Origin: Conidiobolus incongruus B7586
Lineage: Eukaryota > Entomophthoromycota > Entomophthoromycetes > Entomophthorales > Conidiobolaceae
Assembly: GCA_000697335.1 (NCBI GenBank)
Contig: JNEM01014438.1
Span: forward strand, 1-17,234
Reading direction: 5' to 3'
Length of the DNA: 17,234 nucleotides
Of the stretch, positions 9,741-17,234 are shown in pieces (position 1 is the first letter of the stretch; the number at the start of each line of letters is the position of its first letter). The translations under genes and the position numbers were made by a program. The notes under the pieces were generated by a model. That model had not been told where the DNA came from and ran no database searches. It was given only the letters and a program-made list of their open reading frames with translations.

Positions 9741-11520
9741 ATTATGATAATTGGACATTATTTCAAAAATTATTAATATTACTCTACAGGAAAATAAATA
9801 ATTGAATTATATAATATTTTTATTCAAAATACCATTATTCATAATAATCTTTAATATCATATATATATATTTAAAAATATTATATTATATAATGAGAATT
9901 TGGGATGTTATAGTTTGAGTATATTTTTCCCACATTTGATTGATGAATTAAAATTATTTACCAATTTTGTTATTATTAACAAAAAAATTATCAGATATTA
10001 ATAAAAACATCATCAATTATTATATCATATGATAATTATTATTTGCCAATTTTTGTTTAAAATATAATATAACTATTAATAGAATTATAAATTTCAAAAT
10101 ATATTTCACAATCTTATTTAATATAATTGTTTTAATAATAATTATTAAAATATTGACCGTTAATCCTATTCAGTTATTTGAAATTTCAAATCAAATCTTA
10201 TTATGAACTAAAACAGATATTCAGATATAAAAATTGTTCAATCAATATAGCGAAAATCATTTCGACAATATTATTTTGAGTTGATTTTGGTGAAAACTTT
10301 GATAGAAAGTATAAGTATTACTTGTGTAAAGATTGTTAGTTCCTTTATTAAGGGTAATATATTTCAAATTCTCTATCAATAACCTTAATATCTTTATTTT
10401 AATTGAAAATAATCAATCTTTAAAATTACTACTCCTAATCTTAATTATTGAAATATGTTTTAAATTTGATTTTAAATATAATATTTAATATAAAGACTAC
10501 AAAAATAAATAGATAGTATAGAACTAATACTCTGATTCATTATTAACAACTTTTAGCAATATTTTTTCAAGCTTTTAATATCTAAAAAATAATTCCTTTT
10601 ATTAAAAACTGAATTTTAATATTTTATAAATCAGTTATATTATTTAAAAATTTTTTCTTTTTTGTAAGCATATTCTTTTATTAGCTAAAGCAAATATAAT
10701 AACATAGGTTTTCATCTAGTGAAAATGCTAGATGTAATAGCTTTTCCTAATTATTTTATTTAGAAAATTTTTATAACTTTAACTTTTTATATTTTTTAAT
10801 TATTATTTAAAGGATATACTTGAATTATATCAAGAAAAATAAAAATATTTTTAAATAAAAAATAATACAGAGTTTAATTTTAAATAAATTTTCTTTTAGG
10901 AAATAAATAAGAGCATTATATTATATTTTAATACATAAAAATCATTATTTTAGCTTGAATTAATAATTTATTCTCTTTTTAATTAATAGGTTATATAAAA
11001 AGGCCTATAATTCATTACCCATATTAATTTGCCATATAAACCTTGGTCTATAATTATAATTATTTTTAGTTTTAGTTAAGTTATAGAGTTTATACTTTGT
11101 ATTTTTATTAATTATACTATGTTGAAATTATAATAAATATACCATAATTTTATAACTAATATAATATTTTCAAGTAACTCTTTAATTAAAAAAAATATGT
11201 ATTATCAAATAAATTTAAATTGATTAATAATTAAAAAAATGACAAATTAATCTTCTAGATTAACATATTTTAAAATTTCTTTTCTAGCTTTAAAGCAATT
11301 TACCTACTAATTAATAATATATTTAAATATAGCACCATTTTTATAAATGGTTGTTAAATATAAAATGATTTTAAAAGGTTTGTGGTTAAGTTTTAATAGT
11401 AGTAAGATAAAAAAGTTTTGATAATCACTAACTGGTCTAAGCATAATCAAATTAAACAATAAATTTTTTAAAAATAATCTTTCAATGATTAAAAATATTA
11501 TATATAGTTTAACATTATAT
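9741..11520. other. AT-rich spacer, nothing firmly identified
   Basis: No intact gene. A perfect 7-bp hairpin (CATCTAG/CTAGATG, 8-base loop) lies at 10713-10734. On the minus strand around 10965-11085 there is a protein-like run containing NYNYRPRFIWQINMGNEL, broken by one TAG. Its texture resembles the eroded mariner at 620-2000, so another old element is possible, but no diagnostic motif was found. Confidence 0.45.
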
Positions 11521-11550
11521 ATTCTCTTATTTATTTTGTAAATAATTTGT

Positions 11551-11624
11551 TTTGAAACTAATAGAATGTTTAAAAAATCAGATAATAAAAAGTTTCCCGT
11601 TTCTTCAAATCCGAGGTGATATTA
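11551..11624 (+). repeat. 74-bp repeat, copy 1 (less eroded)
   Basis: Aligns without gaps to 15121-15194 in the same orientation with 13 differences (about 82% identity). It retains GC-bearing features such as TTTCCCGTTTCTTCAAAT and CCGAGGTGAT. Seven of the 13 differences are G or C here and A or T in the other copy by transition, and one goes the other way. The two copies flank the second receptor gene. The family is unknown. Confidence 0.65.
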
Positions 11625-12110
11625 AACAAATAAGATTTATTAGGAACTATTAAAAGAATTTGGGGCTAAAATTATTTTGAATTAAACCACTTTATTACAG
11701 ATGAAAGTTGAATCTGAAATATTGATCCTATTAAATTAATTATGATATTAGACTATTCGATTATATTGTGAAGTATTAATATTACTTGTTAACGTAATGT
11801 TCTGATCACAATTAGTAAAGAGGGGACTGATTCAGGATATTTGACTATAATATGGATTTCAAGGAAGAATGATTGATTCTGTCAAATAGCAGAGAAGACT
11901 CAGATCAGACTGATTGTGGTATGAATCATACGAATTCTGAGTTTATATAATGTAAATAGGGTAAAGTGATTCAGGAAGTATTGCTGTGGCTTGGCTGTAT
12001 AGCGAATCAATAAACGAAGAGTAACTCAATCTGGAGACGAGGGAAAAGTAATGATTTTATTGAGTTGATGTAAGGATACTTAATGAGATTAAAGGTTCCC
12101 CTCTAGTAAA
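11625..12110. other. GC-elevated island without an intact ORF
   Basis: About 480 bases of clearly higher GC, especially at 11810-12100, between the repeat copy and the small relic gene. Short protein-like runs occur in several plus frames, for example SDSGSIAVAWLYSESINEE near 11970-12025. Minus-strand runs also occur, for example SLLFDRINHSSLKSI near 11850-11895. Because both strands give such runs, I cannot choose a frame or a family. It may be an eroded gene, a remnant belonging to the repeat at 11551, or 3' flanking DNA of the second receptor. Confidence 0.3.
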
Positions 12111-12202
12111 ATTATAAACAAATTCTCAAAGTTAATTATTATAAGATATTAATATAAATTTAAAGCTATGGATTTTAAATTATCAATACATTGAATACAA
12201 AA

Positions 12203-12472
12203 ATGGTTTTAGCATTTAAGAGTATATTGCTATTAACAACAATAATCCTGATTAATAATTAAGGATATAAAAATATTAACAAGCTTAAGAAGGAGGATTG
12301 TGAGCAAAAAATTTAATCTAATGAAATCAAATATGCAAATCAAAATATGTTGAATAATATAGCCCCTGAATTGAGAAATATTAAATTTTTTGGATATAAT
12401 TTGAATGTGATAATAAAACATCATAATATTTTATTAATCAATATATTTAATAAAACACATATTAATTATTGA
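12203..12472 (+). pseudogene. Relic of a small secreted-type protein
   Basis: From the ATG at 12203 the frame encodes MVLAFKSILLLTTIILINN, a Lys-containing start followed by a hydrophobic stretch that looks like a signal peptide. A TAA follows at 12260-12262. The frame then continues as a lysine-rich, hydrophilic segment with KLKKEDCEQK, a second TAA at 12314-12316, and 51 open codons to a TGA at 12470-12472. In total there are 89 codons with two internal stops, both explainable as CAA-to-TAA. I recognise no family. A minus-strand ORF of 63 codons at 12233-12424 overlaps it and looks like its shadow. A 42-base GTATAT...AAG segment would remove the first stop as an intron but would also delete most of the signal peptide, so a broken gene is preferred. 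Confidence 0.35.
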
Positions 12473-12564
12473 AATCAGATCCAGAATAATAAATAAAAAA
12501 ATTACAAATCACTTTATAAAAAGGATGGTAAAATACAAATCCAATATTAAACAATAACCTGTTA

Positions 12565-12570
12565 TTTATT
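12565..12570 (-). terminator. Candidate poly(A) signal of the second receptor
   Basis: AATAAA on the minus strand, 16 bases beyond the TAA stop, nearly the same spacing as at the first receptor. Modest support because of the AT-rich background. Confidence 0.35.
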
Positions 12571-12586
12571 GACAAATATATAAATG

Positions 12587-13531
12587 TTATATCATAAATT
12601 GTGATCTAAGAGGAACATTACCCTCACTTTGATTGGATCTCCATTTAAATAAATATTTTAAATCACGTAATAAGTCTGATCTCAATTGAATCACCAGTAT
12701 CGTATTGAGAATTTGATTTGATGAAATGCATATTGCAATAATAGAATCAATCAGTGGGGTGTTAAATTCATGATAAAACAAAGAAATAAGGACCATCAAG
12801 CAATATGGTAAATTGGTTAAGGTGCTGACTACTACAACTATAAGTGATTTAAAAATAGAAGTATTTTTATGATGATGAATATAGCCACACTGTGCTCCCA
12901 AATCGGATCTAATCTTCTTGACTCTGATTCTTCGCTTCAGCACTATCAAGATATAGCATGTGTATACAGTCGCAACAGATACAGCGCAGGAAATTAACAA
13001 AAGTATACTACCAGCTCTACCAGCATTGCTTCCCATATTAAACATGCAATAAACACCAGTTGGCATCAAAACAAATCCACCGTATACCCAGCATAATATA
13101 ATACAAGTTATATTGAAGCTAAATAATATGCTTGCAATCATAATATAATAGCGAATCTTAAATTGTATATCGTAAACTACTAGTAAACATCGTTCAATAC
13201 CAATGATTGCAACCAGGTTAATCGAAGAAGTAAAGCAAAAAATTCCAATCGTACCATCAATTTGACACATTAAGTGGTTTCTAGCATAAATCGAGCTATC
13301 AATTACATTAACTATAGAGTTTGAGAAGCAGTAGATAGCGGACACAATATCAAATATCAAAGTGAAGGTAACTAAGCGTAAATCGATATTAATACTTTTC
13401 CATCTTCTCTTAAATATTGACACAAGAACCAAAATTGATAGGATAATAGCTAAGGGAGAGATCACAAAAACAAATCCATTTAAAATACTATTATATGGTT
13501 GGCGATCATAAATACTTTGAATGTCTCCCAT
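12587..13531 (-). CDS. Family-A-like seven-transmembrane G protein-coupled receptor, paralogue of the first
   Basis: A 314-residue plasma-membrane receptor expected to couple to heterotrimeric G proteins. Hydrophobic helices lie at about 14-40, 50-76, 89-120, 126-151, 173-199, 227-252 and 262-284. It shares with the first receptor the D61 of helix 2, C89 and C162 (likely disulfide), the ERC motif at 113-115 followed by VVYDI, PTG.YC in the second outer loop, a basic KRR.R third inner loop, TNLP at 239-242 and NQ.LNT at 272-277. Identity is about 40% by eye, highest in the NLV.IIGIERCL block. Helix 7 has no lysine. Differences are a longer N-terminus, a His-rich patch in the third inner loop (219-221) and an unrelated C-tail. 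The codon just before this ATG is an in-frame TAA, which fixes the start. It is a single exon with all glutamines encoded by CAA/CAG. The ligand is unknown. Confidence 0.9.
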   Translation of the reverse strand: MGDIQSIYDRQPYNSILNGFVFVISPLAIILSILVLVSIFKRRWKSINIDLRLVTFTLIFDIVSAIYCFSNSIVNVIDSSIYARNHLMCQIDGTIGIFCFTSSINLVAIIGIERCLLVVYDIQFKIRYYIMIASILFSFNITCIILCWVYGGFVLMPTGVYCMFNMGSNAGRAGSILLLISCAVSVATVYTCYILIVLKRRIRVKKIRSDLGAQCGYIHHHKNTSIFKSLIVVVVSTLTNLPYCLMVLISLFYHEFNTPLIDSIIAICISSNQILNTILVIQLRSDLLRDLKYLFKWRSNQSEGNVPLRSQFMI

Positions 13532-13585
13532 TTATTCTTAATGAAATAAAATAATTTAATTAAAAGCATTAATCCTAACTAATTT

Positions 13586-13593
13586 AATTTATA
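13586..13593 (-). promoter_or_regulatory. Candidate TATA element of the second receptor
   Basis: TATAAATT on the minus strand, 54 bases upstream of the receptor ATG. It resembles the TATAAATA found before the first receptor. No CCAAT cluster comparable to 6230-6445 is present here, so the two paralogues may be regulated differently. Confidence 0.3.
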
Positions 13594-13619
13594 CCATTGT
13601 TTGAAATTATATGAATATT

Positions 13620-15120
13620 ACTTTTTTTTCCCATACATTTGACCAAGAAGTAATTATTCCACTATAATTATTATTGGTTGTAGCATAATATGTTTATTTG
13701 GAATATACATGATAAATTCCTATTAGTGTGTTTTTTAACATAGCCAGTAAATATCCAAAATAAATCACAGTTTCGTAATAAAATTTAATAATATAAAGAA
13801 TCATTATACTGAATATTCATTATATATATAATTTTATTAATTAATAAATTCAAATTTGGTCTTACATTTGACATATTAAATAAATATAAAGCAAATTAGA
13901 TGATGATAAAACAAATAATGGATATATGGCGTTTGGAAAAATATACAAAATATTTAAGAACAAATAGTCTATTTTTATCTAGTTATTTTTTTCTGGTATT
14001 TGTACTATGCATTTAAATTATATTATAATGAATTTATCATTAATTAAAATTATTTGTTATTCTCATAAAAACAATATTATTCTTGATATTGAGAATTATA
14101 ATAATATTCTGATAAGTAATGCTCCATTTTAATTCAATTGGTGAAAATAATTAAAGAATTCATTCATTAAATATAATCTGATCCATAGCATAATGTTTAC
14201 TTATTTACACTCTCAATTAAATTTTAAAGTTTACAGTGGATTAATACTCAATCTAAATTATGGAATATTGATAACTTTAATAACGATTAAAAATTCTTAA
14301 TATAAGTAATCTATTAATAATTCTTTGAAATTATATTCAAATAGTAGAGAAAAATATATTTATGATGTTTATCGCTTTGATAATTTTAAGAACCAATCGA
14401 TAAATAAAATTGTTTTTTTTAAATTTCAAATTATTATATTTTAATCTGATACCAAATGCAGATATATAATATATTCCAACTTGACTATTATGCTAGAGCT
14501 TCTAATGACTCTAAGGATTTTGATTAATATTATATTTCAATATTTAGTTTTTTTTATTAAATTAGATATGTACTATATTATCCAAAATTCTATAGTATAA
14601 GGTAGAATATAATAAATTTCATAATTTAAACTTTGAAATATCATTATTATAACCTGCTAATTAAAAACTAATTTTCCTAACTCAATATATCAGGTCATAT
14701 TTAAAATTATATAATTCATTAAATGGTACAATCATAATTACAGATCTTCAATATTATACTAATAATAGGTGTTTCAGTAACGAAAATATTGGCCAGAATA
14801 TTTAATAATATTTACAATACCGCCTTTGTGTTGCTGTCAAGAATAATAGAAATTACTAAATTTTGTAAAATCTGATCTATATGTATATATCTTATCAAAT
14901 ATACTTTCCTTCCAATACAATATTAGATTATCTTTGAATAATTACTGATTTACAAGATTATGTTATAATGTACCTAAAATATCTTAAAACTCCTGTAAAT
15001 ATTATTATTACTCTGCATTTTTAATAATGGGAATTTTTTGCGATTAAAAATAAATAAACATTTGAATATATGATATATAAAAATATATAATTTCCTATTA
15101 ACTTTGTATATATTTATTCA
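13620..15120. other. AT-rich spacer upstream of the second receptor
   Basis: About 1.5 kb with no supported gene on either strand. A few bases of higher GC occur near 14815-14840, but no frame, RNA gene or repeat could be recognised. Confidence 0.6.
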
Positions 15121-15194
15121 TTTCAAACTAATAATATGTTTGAAAAATCAGAAATTAAAAAATTTCCCATTATTTCAAATTCAAGGTAATATTA
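15121..15194 (+). repeat. 74-bp repeat, copy 2 (more AT-eroded)
   Basis: The ungapped partner of 11551-11624. Where copy 1 has TTTCCCGT and CCGAGGTGAT this copy has TTTCCCAT and TCAAGGTAAT. Similarity stops just after ATATTA on the right and fades within 10-20 bases on the left. It lies about 1.6 kb upstream of the second receptor. Confidence 0.65.
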
Positions 15195-16237
15195 ATAGTT
15201 ATATATAAAATTTTTTCACAACTCAAAATCTTATATTTAACTTTTTTCTTGATATAGTATATATATCGAAATATTAAGGTTTATTTCAAAATATATATTA
15301 GCATGTATATTTGGAGAAATCTTTTAACTAATAAACATATAAATATTATGAAAATGATAAAATTACCATCTAGTATAATATCAATAATTGGTAATATGTT
15401 TAATTGATAAATGCAAAATCATCATAAATAATAAATTATATAACTCTTTAATCTTAGTGTAATATCAAACTCTCCATGTATTAGCATAATCTATAAATCA
15501 AATTTGTGAATAAAATGAATGATCCAAATTATCAAGCAATGTGTTCTATAAAATATCAAATTTTTGGTTATATTTATATATTCTAATTAATCACATATAT
15601 TTAATTAATCTTTGGTTATTGAATATGAATTGTCATTTACTCTAATAATAAAATAAAATGATATAATATTAACTACTTAAATTATATTAAGTGAATTGAA
15701 TTTTTGTTTTTATATTTAGAATAGATACCAAGTATTAAAATAAAATACAATTAAAAATTGTATAATAACACTTTACAATTTCAACTTTATTTACCAATTA
15801 ATACATTAACAATTTTAGGTATATAAATATTGAGATTTATAATAAGATGGTTGATAGTAAATTAATTAAATAGTTGATTCAGTGAATGCTATAATTTATC
15901 AAATACTATTGCCTTAACTATCCAATCAAGATTGACGCTTAATTTTGAAATCCAATACAAGTCTATATCGCCTTTGGACGGAATTCATTAATATGGGTTA
16001 CAGTATTAATAATTGAGATATAATTCAAAATAGATTGATATAATAAAAAATTAATTAATTTAATTACTAGTGGAAATCTCTAATTCACATTTTTGTGGTT
16101 CGTTTTTCTTCAAATAAGTTCAAAAGTTCAAAAAAGTCTTTGTCATTCTATTTTAATCACTATTTATTTTTGAAATAAGTTTAAAATAATTATTTTGTAA
16201 AAATATGATATGCAAATATTTTTGATTGATTGAAAAA
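15195..16237. other. AT-rich spacer
   Basis: No gene supported. GC rises slightly near 15900-16020, again without an intact frame or recognisable motif. Confidence 0.55.
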
Positions 16238-16360
16238 TGTTCTAGGTGTTGTGTAAGCATAGTGGTAGTTGAACCAATATAGTGCAGAGGAAGACTTAAT
16301 ATAAAAGTAGTGTGGCGCAGAATGTGGTAATATAACGTGGCTGTAGCGTGCAAGTGTAAA
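16238..16360. other. GC-elevated patch with repeated TAGTG/TGTGG words
   Basis: A patch of higher GC in which short words recur on the plus strand (CATAGTGG, TATAGTGC, AGTAGTGTGG, ATGTGG, ACGTGG). A 66-codon minus-strand frame (16153-16353) crosses it, but it has no recognisable domain and its N-terminal half simply mirrors these words, so I do not call a gene. It could be a control region or the upstream part of the LTR-like module to its right. Confidence 0.35.
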
Positions 16361-16609
16361 CAAAGTTTAATTAAGCTTCAAACTAGGATGAGTCACCGAT
16401 ATATTAAGATTTATATTAGGTAGTGCCAATATCCTATAATATTGACAGAATATAGTCTCAATCTTAGAAATAGTGTAAAAGTAGAAAATAGTAAGAATTG
16501 AGAGGAAAAAGAGGAACCTAGTTTATTAGATAATTCAATACTATTTATACAATTATTTTAACTATATAAGTATAAATTAATCATATAATTTATAGTTAAT
16601 TGGATTATA

Positions 16610-16703
16610 TGAAAGTGTATATAAGAATTTAGAGAACTAGTCTCTTAACACATTGAATCTTGAACAAGGTTTTGAACTTCAATACAATAAAATAAATTAT
16701 TCA
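16610..16703 (+). other. LTR-like promoter and poly(A) module, possible fossil solo LTR end
   Basis: TATATAAG at 16618-16625 is followed by a CT-containing segment, two TTGAAC words (16670-16677 region) and a CAATAAAATAAA stretch at 16685-16696, ending in CA at 16702-16703. This order (TATA, start region, polyadenylation signal, CA end) resembles the right part of a fungal Copia-type LTR. No primer-binding site follows, and no matching target duplication or TG start could be fixed. It would be an old solo fossil at best, and a chance arrangement is possible. Confidence 0.2.
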
Positions 16704-17234
16704 GACCTATTTGCATAATAATGTGAATTTAAGCAGATATATTTATAATTTGGCTCAACTGTTCTATATATTCTCTATATTTTATAAATATCTATATAAC
16801 CTTAACTTCATTTGATAATAATATGTCAAGTAAATGTTGTCATTCAGTATCATTTATTATTTTTGGTTTTATCTTTTTCAAATATTAGACTCAGAATGCA
16901 GCGAATTTCATAAAAAACTGGATTATTATTTTTTAGTAAATTTTATATTCAGAATACTAATAACAAGTTAAGGCTAACTTGAATAGATTAAGTTTTAGAA
17001 ATTGGAAGGAATCTATATTTCAAATCCAATATATATATATAATACAAGAATAGATTATATCAATATAGATATTAATTAACAAAATATAATATATTTTTTA
17101 CCTTATAAAAATTTTTAAAAATTACAATTACATAGGCTCTAATGTAGTATATATATTAAAAATAATAGCTTTTTTTATTTTTTTATATTAAAAATTAACT
17201 ATAATATTAAATATATATAATTATTAATAACTTT
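16704..17234. other. AT-rich spacer to the window edge
   Basis: No open frame, RNA gene or repeat unit of note. The last 200 bases are almost pure A/T. Confidence 0.6.

Noticed and set aside
12245-12286. A small intron (GTATAT...AAG type, 42 bases) that would remove the first stop of the 12203 frame.
   Set aside because: It would delete most of the hydrophobic signal-like segment and would not remove the second TAA, so it does not restore a sensible gene.
12233-12424. Minus-strand ORF of 63 codons.
   Set aside because: Overlaps the plus-strand signal-peptide-bearing relic and looks like its antisense shadow. It is rich in Ile/Leu/Phe from AT-rich codons.
16153-16353. Minus-strand ORF of 66 codons.
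   Set aside because: No recognisable family. It is antisense to a patch of repeated TAGTG-type words, and half of it lies in plain AT-rich sequence.
1-17234. A ciliate-type genetic code (TAA/TAG read as Gln), because several islands (6181 onward, 9238 onward, 12203 onward, Tc1 codon 54) become longer and end in TGA when read that way.
   Set aside because: All 13 glutamines in the two full-length receptors use CAA or CAG, with no internal TAA/TAG. The second receptor ends in TAA at the natural family length, and the Tc1 transposase also ends at a TAA right after its usual C-terminus. CAA-to-TAA decay and the abundance of TAA in AT-rich DNA explain the pattern.

Overview
The window looks like nuclear DNA from an extremely AT-rich eukaryote. 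It holds two intact intronless genes for seven-transmembrane receptors with family-A (rhodopsin-like) layout. All 13 glutamine codons in the two receptors are CAA or CAG, so the standard genetic code applies. The combination of single-exon family-A-like receptors, very AT-rich spacers and Tc1/mariner elements fits an early-diverging fungus. My best guess, from memory and not from a search, is Entomophthoromycotina (Conidiobolus-like), where such receptors are expanded. I would give that placement about 50-60%.

Layout from left to right. Bases 1-512 are the 3' end of a Tc1-type DNA transposon with one nonsense codon. Bases 620-2000 hold an old AT-eroded mariner whose transposase still shows the D34D spacing. 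Bases 2000-4500 are AT-rich spacer. Bases 4540-4870 form a weak coding-like relic. The first receptor lies on the minus strand at 5143-6081. Upstream of it, 6181-6480 is a GC-elevated stretch with several CCAAT motifs and an inverted repeat. Bases 6480-9110 are a GC desert that contains one isolated TTTCGCGAAA palindrome. Bases 9110-9740 form a second coding-like island without an intact ORF. Bases 9740-11520 are spacer. Bases 11551-12110 start with a 74-bp repeat and run into a GC-elevated island. Bases 12203-12472 look like a broken small secreted-protein gene. The second receptor lies on the minus strand at 12587-13531. The second copy of the 74-bp repeat is at 15121-15194. The right end is spacer with a GC-richer patch at 16238-16360 and a weak LTR-like module near 16610-16703.

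Only the two receptors look functional. They are paralogues of about 40% identity by eye, on the same strand 6.5 kb apart, which suggests an old tandem duplication. They probably sense an extracellular cue and signal through heterotrimeric G proteins, but the ligand cannot be read from the sequence. Everything else is transposon debris, eroded gene-like islands or AT-rich filler. Many of the breaks are of the CAA-to-TAA or TGG-to-TGA kind, so strong C-to-T/G-to-A pressure appears to shape the region. I found no rRNA, tRNA, CRISPR array or obvious new multi-gene system.
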